The position numbers and the translations under genes were made by a program. Shown piece after piece: positions 1-12,392 of a DNA stretch of 64,000 nt (its first letter is position 1; the number at the start of each line of letters is the position of its first letter). The notes under the pieces are model-generated. The model was not told the origin of the DNA, did not search any database, and saw only the letters and a program-made list of their open reading frames with translations. This DNA is from Sparassis latifolia (Eukaryota; Basidiomycota; Agaricomycetes; Polyporales; Sparassidaceae). The stretch is taken from NCBI GenBank assembly GCA_018466975.1, contig CM031562.1, forward strand, positions 2,914,001-2,978,000, given 5' to 3'.

Positions 1-324
1 CCCACACCACGAGGACTCTCAGGGTGCGCGCCATGCTACTCCGAGAGTAGCCGAGGGTTGTATCGAAGGGATGGGCTCATTCATCCTGGATGTTCAGGCT
101 CAGGGTTCAAGCGTGCATCGTTGAGGTCGATGCGAGTGTGGCGCAGAATGCATAGGGAAGTGTACGCAATGTGAGCAAAACGGTTCGCGCTACACTGACT
201 TTCAGAACAGGGTCTATATATATATATGTATCATGGACAACTGTACAAGCGAAGGAAACCACATCAACCACCAAGAGAAGGGGATACCTTTACAGCCATG
301 CTCGTCCGACAAACGCGTCGTTTC
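1..324. other. No gene seen
   Basis: No reading frame here resembles a known protein. The stretch contains a short TA-dinucleotide run near 215-230. Nothing else stands out. Confidence 0.4.
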
Positions 325-714
325 TTAATGCGCGCCCCACCGGTGCTGAACGGCCGCTGAAAGCTCAGTGCGCATTTTCTTCATCAGATCCTCGTGAGAC
401 CCGGCTATTGGGTGAAACCAAGGGGCCAAGTCCCCAACGCGCACAGAGACCGTCAAGAGGTTCACAAAAGAGTTGGCAAAAGCCACAAGCATATCAGTTT
501 TCGCAAAGGAGCAATTAATGAAATGGAGCTCCGTGACATTATTGAAGAGTGCGGCCAAAAGTTGAAGGTCTTGAGTGCTGGGCGGCATAATCCAGCCCCA
601 GTCTGCCCCCGTAACCCTGATGACTTGACATTGAGAGACATCTTCGTGATCCGTGGAGATTGTCTCTACCCAGTTGGTGTCTTTCCACTCTTTTGCAGTG
701 AACTTGGACCACAT
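325..714 (-). pseudogene. F-box/LRR-type protein fragment
   Basis: This is a 129-residue ATG-initiated frame. It carries a leucine-rich-repeat-like segment (residues about 55-90, FNNVTELHFINCSF) of the kind found in the C-terminal half of Agaricomycete F-box proteins. No F-box motif is present, and no matching exon could be joined upstream between 715 and 1006. It therefore looks like a leftover piece rather than a whole gene. A similar fragment lies at 1688-2017 on the same strand. Intact family members in this window run to roughly 400-530 residues (6854-8477 and 56118-57366). The family link is inferred from repeat pattern only. Confidence 0.35.
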
Positions 715-1687
715 GGTAACTTCTGAATCTGAAGCCGATTACTGAGCCAACCTTCAGATAAGGAGATGTACCCCACTCACTGCTAGAATGACTTTCTGTG
801 GACTGCTGCAGGGCATTTTCTCGCAACAGAGGTTTAGACTCGATCCTATGGGCAGTCTGCATTGACGATACCGACTTCGTGAAGATCCCTCTACTGGCCA
901 CGTAAGAAAAGTCATTACCTCTCTGCAGAGGCAGCGGGATTATACAGTGGAGGCATACGTCAACGGCACGAAAGGAGGAGGGCGAAGGAGATGGAGTAAA
1001 GTACACAACTGCTCATCTTATATACTTAAGCGTCCGCGCCAGTGGCCGCCATTGGCCTTTCAAGCACGTCTGGCGTGCACTCGGCCGTTGCCGATCATTC
1101 TAAACCATTGTCTCTATGGCACGACGTTGTTGTAAGCAAAACAAATGAATAGGCGGCCACAAAGTTCCCTTACTGCTTTTGAGTCGCTTTTGTTGTATGG
1201 TCCAGAGGGATAGTCTAGGCAACTCCCATTATCATGCGCGTACAAGCATCATGCGACACGGAGCGGGTGCTATGCACGCAGCAGCAATTACGCACCCGGG
1301 TATTATTCGCACCTTATGAGTGATCAGCCGTGAAACGTAGACGAATAACTGTGGACGCAATGCCTTCGATACCTTCGCGAGCACATCGAACTTCTGATGT
1401 GTATCCCGAGATGGTATAGGTACCAGTTAGTTAGAAGCCATGGGCCACATGTGAGGGCACAGTTGCGGAGAAACAGTAAGTAGATTATCATGGTCGCAAA
1501 GTTCAGGAATGATGGCGCCATTCTTTGGCAGGAATCTCTGGTATCATGCCGCAAAGATATAACGAGACGTTGCTTCATGGACGTGATGCAGGGTGATGTA
1601 TATATGCAGCGCCAGCGGACGGACCTTCACAGAGGTCGATACAGAGCAGTAGTGGCGGTGAAGGGGGTACAAGCAAACAAAAAAAAA
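715..1687. other. No gene supported
   Basis: Only short overlapping frames are present, with no recognisable domain. This may be decayed sequence between the two F-box/LRR fragments. Confidence 0.4.
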
Positions 1688-2017
1688 TTAATGTGGAGAG
1701 GATTGTGTACGTATACACCCATTTGCCTGCTCCGACATCAACGTTTGCGGCCGTATCCACTCCGTAGCACGATCACACGCAGCAGATTCGCTCGTGCAAA
1801 GCCACCTCTCTACTTGAGTTTTGACTACGATGATGAAATCGGGCGTGCCATCTACGTTCTCCAAGGAAAGCATTCCGAAGCCCCAGAAGGAGTAGCCGAA
1901 AGCCTCCAGCATCTGGAATCTCGAGCCTCCGAACCGGTAGTTCTCCAAGTGCAGGATGGCGACATGATTGAACTTTCAGGCCACTCGATCAAAGTCTTGA
2001 GCTATTGGATAGTCTAG
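1688..2017 (-). pseudogene. LRR-like fragment of an F-box protein
   Basis: On the minus strand, one frame reads FNHVAILHLENYRFGG and continues to a second leucine-rich stretch. This matches the spacing seen in the 325-714 fragment and in intact Agaricomycete F-box proteins. There is an in-frame stop just upstream of the repeat, and no start codon or F-box is visible. It is best read as a relic. The assignment rests on pattern alone. Confidence 0.28.
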
Positions 2018-3680
2018 ACTCGAGTGTATCATTGTAATTCTTATAACATTGACTTTTAAGCAGTCTTGGCATTCCGTGCTGAGCATTTCCTTGAAGACAA
2101 TAGACCGCGAGTGATACTGAGGCGACTCGAGAGCCCCCGATCCAGAAGAGGAAGCCGAATGATATTCAATCCAAAATAGAGACTGATATTGCTCACCGCA
2201 GCACCTGGGTGAGCACCAGAGTTTGCGACAGGCGTGCTACAAGCACTGGAGATTGCGACAGAAACCTTTCCAGCATCGGGGACGAGTGTTCTATGAGAGA
2301 TCGCGACCGATGTCGCGGTATCAGTGTTCTGAAGCCATGACCTAAGACATGCGCAACTACTTACCTGTCCGAGCAGTATACTGTCCTGCGCGCGAGGGTC
2401 GGGCTTAGAGCAAAGAGGTCGGAGAGAAGTGTGTCCCCTCTACAGTTCGGTGTTTACACTAATCTGCGCAGAAAAAATAGCATGGAGAAGAACAAAGCGC
2501 ACGATTAAAGCAGCGCGCCGCGCTTGTCGGATGCGCCTCCATGTCCATTCGTTCCGAGGTATCTATCAAAGAAGTACTCGTTGCAACAACATTCACATGT
2601 AGGCTGGAAAGAAAATGATGTTATGCTACGACTGTTCGGGAAGCCCAGACGCACAGCGGCGAAGATATCTATGAAAGAGTCAAAGTTGCTAAATGTGGCA
2701 TCTCAGCTTCCCCTTCAGAATCTTCTCACGCTCCTGCATATCGACTAATTATTCCACTCGCCGTGGAGTTGATCGTGAAGGTGTTCAGCCTATGCTCGTC
2801 TCGCGGTAACGAACAGTCTTCGCAGATCTTACCAGACATTCAGTCTCAGGAGACCCAGTCGTTCTGCGAGTTTCTCGGCTGGTACTTATCACACCTCGTA
2901 TTTCTCAGATTAACAGCTCCCTGTATCAATAGGACGCTGTCCTTTAGCTTGCCATTTCTATGACGGGGCCTCCATTATACTTGGTCTCCTCTGAAGTGGT
3001 GCATGTGTAGGTACGTATGTTTGAGCTTAGCAAGCTCCCTTCGTTCGCTGCATTGCGGGGCGTGGGTTTTTTTACATATCATCAGCGTCCCCATGCCTCG
3101 CATAAAATTATCGTTATCGCGACATGGTACTGGACCCTGAATCCCTCCCTCTTGCATTGGAGTGATACCGTCCCACCTCAGTGAGTGCGCAGGCCCTACA
3201 TCTTCTACTTAGCTTCCATAGGTTTTGATTTACAGCCTTTCATTCACCTGGAACTATTTACTCTCATTTCGCGTGTGGTTGGGGTTCTTTGTCGAGAACC
3301 TTCCCTTGCTTCCTGCCAATCCTCTGGAATGGCCTGCACCAATATGTTGCCTGTCGCCCCAACGAGGACGACAACTTGATTTTCCTGCAGCGATCGACGC
3401 GAGGGAATTGTAACAGGAATATCCCCCCCTCTTTCTCTTTGTTGAATTTGTGCCAGATGGACTTCCATCATTCCTCTGCTTCTTCATCTAGCCCGACTTC
3501 GCTGGCGGTGCGGAGGGATGACAGCCGCAGTTCTCCCCGGCCACTGTGATAGCCACCAGCGCAACTGCGTTCTGAAGGCGAGAAAGCTGAATACGGCTAG
3601 GATAAAGGTCGATCACCTCGCACGTTGCGTGGCGTTTGGCGGCAACGATAATGGACCAACACCGCAAGCCTCCAAAAAAT
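2018..3680. other. No gene supported
   Basis: Several frames of 60-99 codons overlap on both strands, but none has a recognisable domain or plausible exon partners. I see no repeat structure here. Confidence 0.4.
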
Positions 3681-3681
3681 T

Positions 3682-5281
3682 GAGCAGTGGTAATAATAAG
3701 TTATCGACACCAGATAGCAACGGACTTAGCAATTACGGCTATTTACTCGCGGTGCCCGACAGCGAGCAAGGGATCGCCCCGAGGGTCGTGACCCGGAAAG
3801 ACTCCCCTACCGACTAGCCATACATACATAGTATGTACCAAACGCCGCCTCTCCGAGGTGCGCATATCGTTCGAACAACCTGTGAGAAATGCACGTCAGA
3901 TGACACCAGCGAACACGAGACCGTTGAGTGCACTCACGCCCAACCCCGCAGCCCGCCCATCACGTCTATAACGACCATCTCGCCCACGCCCCACAGGATG
4001 GAGAAATACAAGCCGGGGAGAAAAATCAGTGATACGCTGTTATTCGGGAACGCGAGCGCGGTGACCACCACCGTGGCGTAGACCGCACTCAACGCTCCCG
4101 GCGACGGGAGCATCTTCTTCGCTGCCACCTTCTCGAAATTCGCCGCTGGAATTCGTGTCGCTGCTGCTGCCGCGGCCACCAGGCACGGGTAGAGTATCCG
4201 CGCCCCCGCGACATGCAGGACTAGGGAAGCGAATATACCCACTGGGAAAATGAGAGCATTAGCATCACCGTGACCGAGACTTGCATGACATATGGAATGC
4301 GGGGAAGTGATGTATCGGCTGAGATTCACGCAGGTTAGGATCCTTCTGCTGCTGTTTTCCATAATGCAACGTCGCGGATCCTGTTGAAAGTCAGCAGGCG
4401 CGAAATGCAAGCATAAAAGAGAAATACACCAAGACTTTGCCCAAGCTATGCAATTGAAAAAGATATATATGAACCCGTGGTGGCCGATAATCGCGAATCA
4501 GAAAAAAAGATCAGTCAGGACAAAAGGGTGCGTTCACCTAAACACGCTGGTGAGCATCGTGTACGAACGTCCCGAGAGCGGATGTGGAGCTGCGCATCAT
4601 GAACGCCTTAAGCGGAGGGATGGACCATGCCACCCACACCAGCCCGTTCACCACAGCAGACCCGCCACCCCTCCGAAGCTTTGAATGCGTTATACGCAGC
4701 TTCCACCGTTGTGTAAAGAGTCAGCAACTTCAGTGAATGCGGCCAGCCTTTTATCGACTTGTTAAAATTGACGATAGTTCAATCTTCGATGTTGCACGTC
4801 AGCGGTCAATGGATACATATACGCACCGCACCTTGACGAAGCGTATCGCTCGACGGCCATCTCGCGGTTCGTTGGCATGCGTAGCATATATACCAAACTG
4901 GGATCTGAGATCTTGTTCGACCAGTGCAGGGCGTCCTCGTTCGTCCACCTTGCAGTGGCGTCGAATGCGAAAGTGGAGCCTGCGATTCTGCGAGGAAGAA
5001 CTGAAAATCTCTGAAGCGCGAAGAAGGCCAAAATAATGGAGACATAGGAGTATCTGGTTACCAACAATAGGCGGTACTCGTGCTCCCTCGCCGAGCATCT
5101 CCATCTCCGTCTTGGCGCTCTCTTGATGAAAGTTAAGGACATGCGGCGCTTCGTCCGTGGCTGGCTGACGGCGCGCATGGCGCGACGTTAACCGCGGAGA
5201 TCGACGAGTCGAGTGGAAGTAGAGGACAGACCTGCACTTGCCTGCACGTCTCTCCGAGCCCGACGCGATCACATGCAACAC
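3682..5281 (-). pseudogene. Dead copy 1 of a mitochondrial-type rhomboid protease
   Basis: This segment aligns at nucleotide level, exon by exon, with the rhomboid gene at 24935-26521. It has lost the features needed for activity or expression. The catalytic serine codon TCG in GASGAVY is TTG (Leu) and the next Gly is Ser (about 4090-4105). The histidine block reads HLGE instead of HLGG. A 1-nt deletion follows that block (about 3835). The first intron donor GT is CT (about 5047). The acceptors of two introns are lost (about 4795 and 4490). The N-terminal exon still reads well (Arg-rich, targeting-peptide-like), which shows common descent. It lies directly upstream of a BTB gene on the other strand. 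Confidence 0.85.
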
Positions 5282-5364
5282 GTCACGATCCTGTCACACA
5301 TGCCTTTGCGGTGCCGCCGAAACTACAACTAGTACTGTACATCTGACTTGTCCTTGATCATCCC

Positions 5365-6520
5365 ATGCCTCTGTCTGTGAAGGAAGACTCAGATCCTAAG
5401 TTAAGGACCAGATTGGCGTTACGGTCACTCAAGCGCAAGAGCGGCGACCCCGTCTCGAAGAAGCTGAAGACGACTCGGTTCACCTGTGCAGGTCAAGAGC
5501 TCCGCAAACATATAGATCTATGGTTCGAGGACAGTAATATTATTATTATTGTCAGCGACACTGCATTCCGTGGTCATACCAGTATCATCTCGCGCGAATC
5601 CAAGGTCCTCGAGGACTTGATCAAAGTGGCTTTCCGACCCTCTGGCTCAGAGTTTAGGAAAACCTGCGGAGACAGCCAAGTAATATACTTGAAGGATGCA
5701 GTAGAAGATGTTACTTTTATGTTTCAGGTTCTCTACGACAGCAAGAGGTACGTGTGATTGCCCTTTTCCCCCCATCATACTCATCCCTTGCATCGTGCCT
5801 TATAGTCTCGTCGACTCCCGCTAAGTTCTCTCCTTCTCTCGTATCACGTCCCTCCTCCGCATGGGACACAAGTATAGCATCAGATCCATCTGCGACTTCG
5901 TCCTTACGCGCCTCAAGGCTGCTCTCCTCACCAGGTTCGCTGACTACGATACCTTCGCCTTCAATCGCCGCACCTCTCTCGCGATGAAAGAAGAATATGT
6001 GATCATCCTCGCAAATCTGGTACAACTCACAGGTGAAAAGATATTCCTCCCGCTCCCGCTCTACGGCTATGCCCAACTTCCTCCTGACATGCTCTTCGCT
6101 GGCATCCCGCGCGCGGACGGGACACAGGAGCAACTCTCGGCCGCGTATCTTCTCCAGTGCCTCACGGTAAAGGACGGCCTCCTCCGCTGTACGACCCTCT
6201 CCTGGATGGCCAGCCTCGCACCCCACCCTGATTGCACTTCCGGCGGCTCCAATACCCTGTCTGCTGCAGACACGGGCACAGACGCTGAGCGAGAGTCCTG
6301 CACCGCGATCCTTCGCGAAATGCCCTTCATCATCCTAGCGTGCAACCTTTCCACGTATCTGTGGGTGCTCGAACCACTCGTCGCCATGTGCAGGCTTGAT
6401 GCAGGGCTCTGTATGAAATGTAGACATATGGTCGGGGAGAGTGACTTTGCAGTGCGGAGGACAGTCTGGCTGCAACTGCCTGAGATTATGGGTGTAGAAG
6501 TGGCTGGCCGGGAGACCTGA
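5365..6520 (+). pseudogene. BTB/POZ-domain gene with an in-frame stop
   Basis: Exon 1 (5365-5749) begins at ATG and encodes a Lys/Arg-rich leader followed by a BTB-like core (LWFEDSNIIIIVSDTAFRGH, then SIISRESKVLEDL). The donor is GTACGT at 5750 and the best acceptor is TATAG ending at 5805. In the frame that leads into the well-formed second part (LLRMGHKYSI, from about 5849), a TAA occurs at 5822-5824. The alternative frame does not connect. The downstream part (to TGA at 6520) matches the alpha-helical region after the BTB fold in Agaricomycete BTB proteins. One nonsense change therefore separates the two halves, unless an unseen splice avoids it. Decayed relatives lie at 10014-10579 and 14590-15252. 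Confidence 0.6.
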
Positions 6521-6853
6521 AGGGACGTAGCTAAGGTAAGTGACATTTACTAGTTTTTGGCTGTTAAATTGTTGATATACGTCTTATTTTGTGCATTCTA
6601 GGATGTCAGTTCTTCCTCGCCAGACGTCTGGACATCATAGTAGTCTATTGGAGCCTCGTCAGGTAATGGTGAGTAATTTATATCATACTGTTCTCCCTAG
6701 AGTCTGGACCGAAATGAATCCCCTTTCTCATCTCAGTCATCAAGCAGGGCCGCACGTCGTCGCCAAGGCTCTATCCATGACACCTTTGGGACAAGATGGG
6801 ACAAGATCCCATATTGAGTACGAGTAAGGGATCTAACGAACCTCCTTTGACTT
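6521..6853. other. Intergenic, convergent 3' ends
   Basis: This is the gap between the end of the BTB gene (plus) and the end of the F-box gene (minus). No gene is seen. Confidence 0.5.
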
Positions 6854-8477
6854 CTAACCCCTTTGGCGAGCCGCTTGCATTGCCTTCTGCACATCAGCTA
6901 CCCTCTTCCAATCTCCTGCAGAATACTTCACAACCCCGGGAAAAGACCTGGCAGAGAACCGGGCAAGGTTTACCTGTGGGAATAAGGCATCCAAGAACTG
7001 TGCAACTGCCACGATCTCCAATTCGAATGGCGTGCGAGTCCATTTCTGCGGATGTGAAAACCAGAGGTCTTGGAGGGAGTGTCCCGAAATGGTGTTGAAC
7101 CCTTGCTCGTGAGGTGGCGATATCCTGGGGTCAACGCAGGGCAAGCAGAGCGTTCTGAGTTCGGGACAGTGCTGTGCGAACTCGGTGAGTGCATACATGG
7201 ATGGCACTTCATTCCCTGGGGATGCGGAGAGAACGAAAGTCTGGAGGTGCGGCCACGCCATTGTCATGGTTTGCAGGTCAGCATTGGTGATCGAGACGGA
7301 GACGGACATTTTAAATTCAAGCCTTTCGAGCTGGGAGAGAGTGAAAAGCGGGTAGATGGAGTCCACTAGTAGCGGTGAGGTACCACTGTCTTCATCTTTT
7401 CTGAGTGATGAGAAGGACATTATGATCTCACGCAGCGAGAGGAAGAACTTCGACACCAGTGCCTTGTAGAGGTCTATGTAGCAGTGTAGACCACTGACGA
7501 CGCCCCAGTCCGAGTAGTACCGGAACTTCTGAACACGCGGAGAGGCTATATTTCTGACAAAATCCGGGAGCACGGTCACGGTCCCATCAAGAGACAATGT
7601 TTCCAAGACCGGGAATCCCGCGCATGCTGCAACCTCCTGTTCAGCGATCTCGATCTGAAGAGTGGTGAGACTGGGTAAGTTGGCGGCGGATGAGAGAAAG
7701 CGTGTGGTTATAGGGAATCCGGTTATTACCAGTTCTCGTAGTCTGGATGCGCACTCAATAGATGGTATGTCGAGGTCTGAGGAATCTATGAAGATGAGGT
7801 GCTCAAGAGATGAAGCCTCGGAGCATACACCATAGATGAACTGTGCGGCAATGCTCCTGCTCGCAACTGAGGGCAGGTGTCTCGAGCTGTCATCCGATTG
7901 TTCATGTGTTTCGACGTCAACAATGCGAAGCTTTGGAGATATGAATAGCAAGAGTTCTGGGCCGTATGCATCTAGTTCTAATCCAAGGTACAGTGCAAGC
8001 AAGTTGGGAAATAGTGCAATTCCTGCCAAAACACTCTTGAGCACTACGAAGACCGACGGATCGATATCCTCGCGGTATAGGGGGATCTCAAGATTGCGGA
8101 TACGGTGCGCATAAGAACGGAATCTTTGCCATTCTCTTGTGGGAATATCTGGTTGAAGAATCTGAAGATCGCACTTGAATGAACCCGCAAACACAACATG
8201 CTGCGTTACGCACGTAGGCTCCGCCCGATGGCGCATCGGTAATGACCAGTTGGAAGGAAGTCTCTAGAATTTTTAGCAAAGGCAGAAGATCATCCATGGT
8301 GTGCCACAAAGTATTCAGCGCTGGTTCGGTGAACCGTCTGCATGTGCGTGCTGTACAAGCGAGGGCGGAGGCGGAGGTATCTGACATGACTATGCACTGC
8401 TCATCGAAGTCTTGGTCTGGTTGCAACTTCTGGAATATTTCGCTAAGAATATCGTCAACCTCCAAGGCTGGATGCAT
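6854..8477 (-). CDS. F-box/LRR protein, intact
   Basis: This looks like a substrate-recognition subunit of an SCF ubiquitin ligase, in the expanded Agaricomycete class. Exon 1 starts at ATG 8477 with the F-box-like stretch HPALEVDDILSEIFQKL, then ALACTARTCRRFTEPALNTLW, a typical F-box end. A short intron of about 40 nt (GTGCGT...CAAG, near 8168-8207) joins phase 0 to the long second exon. That exon carries leucine-rich repeats: HLIFIDSSDLDIP, LRELVITGFPI, LPSLTTLQIEI, LETLSLDGTV and others. It ends at TGA 6854. The total is about 530 residues, the normal family length. The target protein cannot be read from sequence. The whole frame is free of lesions, unlike the F-box pieces at 325-2017 and 54358-55413. 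Confidence 0.82.
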
Positions 8478-8546
8478 ATTCAAATGCACTGTAAGACTGG
8501 TGAGAGGAGATCCTGGAAAAAGAGCACAATCCACGACTGGCCACAT

Positions 8547-10013
8547 CTACCGCGTCACGTTACTTACGTGCATTGTTGCACCCTTAAGGTAATGACAAGA
8601 CTTACCTACCTTCGACGGTTGCAGCATCGGAACGGACTTCCGAAAGCAGCATAAAATTCAGGCAAATCCCATCACGAGTTTGTGACAGGATCTCACCGTA
8701 AGAGTCTCAATGATCACTAATTCGATTCTATTGTGAGTACCATTACAAAGTGGAAAATAATACACATTACCTCGTCTTTATGGTTTAAGTTTTGATCATG
8801 AGCGCATAGCAGCACTGCATGAAAAGAGACTTTAGCAGAAGACCCACGCTCGCTGCGGCCCCTGGTGAAACAGCGCTCTCCATGCCGCCCATGGCATGCT
8901 TCATCGTAGCCTCCGACGAGAAGGACACAGACGGTGCTGTATATGGTCATGGTTGGACCGGAGACACGCGCCACGGTGCCTACATGCATCACGCACCTTC
9001 AATACCCAGACCAGCATTGAGTGTGCTCGGCTTCTTTCATGCTGGACTGAGCACGCTCTGCTTTGCTGTGTCGACGAGGATGAAGATGGTGCAAGATCAT
9101 TCTTTGTCAATCAATAAGCCTTGCGTGTACTAGTCTGGTGAGATTTCGATGTAGGGACTTGTCCTAACGTCGGAATAAGCAAAAAAAAAAAAAAAGTCTT
9201 TGCCCAACCATGAAGACCTGACAGTAGTAGGTGGACGTAACCCTGAAAGATCACGCATTAGAGGTTAGGCAACGCACCCATTTCAGTAACTCACAGTTTA
9301 TTGTAGCTGCCCACTGATGTCAAGACGTGCGTGGATGTCGTGCACCGGATACGCCGTCCTTGCATCAAGTTGTGTACAGACCACACGAGAAAATGGTAGT
9401 GGTATGGCAGCGAATATTGCAGCCAAGAAAGCAACATCATGTCGCTACAATTACAGCTGCGCTCCCGATCCTAGGACTACCGTCTCAAAGTCAGAATTAA
9501 CCAAGAGAATGGATCAAATTGCTCACACATTCAAATCGGTGCCGTCCGGTGCAGTAATCAAACAAAAGGAACGGTCAGCAACGATGAAGAAAGATGCGCT
9601 GTACCGTCTCAGAGAAGAGAGATGATCGCGTATTAACCTGAGTGTGCACCTCCAGTTGTGATCATATGATCACGCGTCGCAAACCTGCGGGATGAAATAT
9701 GTTCGGGTTTATGTCTGGGAGGGAAGCCTGCTTGCACAATATTGATGAAAACCCTGACCACTAAGTGAACCGGGTCGAGATGGCAATTCGGAATCGCGGA
9801 ATCAAGTATTCTCTTGCATGGACTGATCTGTCCGGGGCATAGGGAGAAGGAGAATACAAGGAAGTTGAAAGGTCAGTAGTAGAAAACATTCTAGTGCTCT
9901 GAACGATGAAACTAATCGGAATATTTGAAGCCTGAAGGGAAGGTGACGCGGTCACATGCAACTCGTCACAGTCGCTGTCACACCGGTGCGCACGGTCACG
10001 GTCCCTGCTTTGA
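8547..10013. other. No gene supported; poly(A) tract
   Basis: There is no recognisable coding frame. An uninterrupted A-run of about 15 nt starts near 9181. It could mark the 3' end of an old retroposed sequence, but no target duplication was found. Confidence 0.4.
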
Positions 10014-10579
10014 ATGAAAGCGTCTCAGAGCGACCTACACAGGCACAAGAACAATTTCAAAGATGATCCTATCTTGAAGAAAGTCACTTTCTTCAGCGTA
10101 AGGTCATCTTCAGAGCTCCGAAGACGACTCAGTTCACCTATGCAGGTCGAAAACTGCGGAAATATCATAACGTGCAATTTCACCTTCATTCCCGGATGCT
10201 CTGCCTCCTCTGTGTCTACACCAGCATCTCGCACGAATCTATCGTCTTCGGCATCTTCTTCGAAGGCGATTTCCCAGTCAAACCTCCTCAATCGGACTTC
10301 AGGAAGATTTTCAATACTCGATACATGGAAGACTCCTCGAGGACGTTACCAGTATGCTCACTGATAGGAAAAGGTGTGTTGTATATCCCTCCAGTTCTCT
10401 GCCGTCGACTCTCTCATTCAAGCGTGGTGCAAATACAGCATCGAGTACATCTACTCAAAACTGTCATCCCTGCCAAATCTGCCCGCTACGACGACCTCGC
10501 CTTAGAACACTATTCCTCCCTCACGACGAAAGATGAAGGCATCATCTCCCTCACAAATCTTACGCACCTGATAGGTTAG
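10014..10579 (+). pseudogene. BTB/POZ gene relic (same family as 5365)
   Basis: Nucleotide runs such as the one coding for the ACTCGGTTCACC/TGCAGGTC region of the 5365 gene recur here (about 10120-10150). The pieces KKVTFFS, TRYMEDSS, VIPAKSARYDDLALEHYSSL and ISLTNLTHLIG match the relic at 14590-15252. The last piece also matches the ILANLVQLTG segment of the 5365 gene. These pieces fall in different frames with stops between them, so no single protein can be made. Confidence 0.6.
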
Positions 10580-12392
10580 AGTGCCTGCTTCCATACCCAC
10601 AGCGAGACGGCAATACTGGTGATGCTGTACATTTGATCAGAAATGCGAGGGAGTTCGTATATTTTTCCTCTTCCTTTGCGTAAAATCCCCTTCTTTCCAC
10701 GTCTCTATGCCATGCTACGCGTTGATGCAACACTTTAGTCCTGCCGCGCCGGACTTCTTATCCGCCAGACAAGAGAGCCGTCAGATAGCGGGGTGGTCTT
10801 CTCGACACGGCCACTGCAATTAATCTCAGAAGTGTACACAGATGAAAATTCAATTTCATCAGATAGCAAGTATGCTTGACTGAATTACAGGATGAATAGA
10901 ACCAGTAAGTATTGGCTTGAACAAGTACTGCTACTCCTAGAAAAGTCCCGACGACGGGCCAATAGATACAGAGTTCTGATAGTGACGACACACCGAGGTG
11001 GAGATGGACGTGTTCGAACGATAGCCAGCGCAAGAGGCACGACAAAGAGATATGATCGGCGGCAAGGACAAATAATCACGAGAGGTAGCCTGCGAGACGG
11101 ACGGGGACGTCGGATAGTCGTGCGAGGGTACAGCCAGGGGCAGGGTGGAGTAGAATGAGGCAAAAGCACGCTGTGCCCTGGCGCAAGTCGCGGATGACGC
11201 AAGCAGGGAAGAGGAAGAAGCTAACAGATGAGAAAGCATTGAATGCACGCAGATATGCTTCGCACCTTCAACTTGAGGAATGTGCCCGAAGGTGGAGGCC
11301 GCGGCGCATGACGGACGGGGCTGCTAAGGTGGTGGTTCGCCTGTAGTCGGAGACGACGGGCACATTGGCGTGTCAGAGATGGGCAGACTCTACTTGTCGT
11401 GCAGGATTCTCGAATTTGTCCTACATAATCTCGGCTCGTTCAACCTAGCGTGACATCGTCGATTAAGCGTGGTTTCTTCCGGTCATACCAAGAATTTCAC
11501 TAAATGCGTTGCGGAACTGTTCCGGTCATCTTCACATACAGGTTTTTAAAAGTTTTAGGCATGCGAGTTGTCTGAGACCATCGAGCACACGGTGAGTTAA
11601 TTCGTCCATCACCTGGCAAGGTGTAGCTTATAAAGAAACGGAACACGCCGCAATTGCACAGGGCCTTACTTCGCGATATTAGGATGCGGTCAGTGGTGGA
11701 ATCCGTGGTGCTGGCCCTCAAAGTTCAAAATGTCCCGGAAAACATCCACGACTTCGCGTATCTTTGACCAACACTCCGTTTATGCTTTAATTCGTGCAAA
11801 TCATTCACTAGTGGCATGAACAAAAAAAGGTGAGACCGTCAGAATATGATCTAGTGTGCCTTATGATCCCCGCATTGATACTATCCAGATACGATATGAT
11901 CCATAAGAAGACTCGCGCAACTCCTCCAGTTTCAGATACCTGCGACATGCACAGCATACACACATCGCGGACCTTCTGACACGCGTTCTGTGTCGTTCCT
12001 CGACCATAAGCACATTTAACCCAGAAACTTCGCTAGGTTCTACGTTAATGTCGCACATGCGGAACTCATCATTCAACTCACCATTATCGAAGTCAGTGTG
12101 ATGCATCCAGTACTGCCAGGGGCGCTTGGTCGGACATGGTGAGGCCGAAAGCCACAACGAGAACTCAGGAAGATCGATGCGACACACGGTACGCCTTCAG
12201 GATTCAGGCGGCATAGAGATGACATTGATTTTATTATCCTGCGATGTATGCACCATGTATGTCCATTAATGTGCGACCCTCTCTTTCTGTCCGTTTTCGG
12301 TAAGTCGCACGTGAACGTCTGGTCACGAGACTACTCAGTAGTCAAACTCGGGCTCTCCGAATTGAACCCCAAATATATTCGGCGAAAAATTA
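10580..12392. other. No gene supported
   Basis: Low-complexity GC-rich frames around 10885-11350 read open on both strands but look like composition effects. A minus-strand frame at 11861-12187 (LNDEFRMCDINVEPSEVSGL) is protein-like but unrecognised and has no exon partners that I could join. Confidence 0.35.

Noticed and set aside
9181..9195. Poly(A) run as possible end of a LINE/SINE insertion
   Set aside because: No flanking direct repeat, no reverse-transcriptase remnant and no internal promoter boxes were found. It may be simple slippage.
10885..11350. Overlapping open frames on both strands
   Set aside because: Both are dominated by Arg/Gly or Ser/Arg and have no homologous motif. This looks like base composition, not coding.
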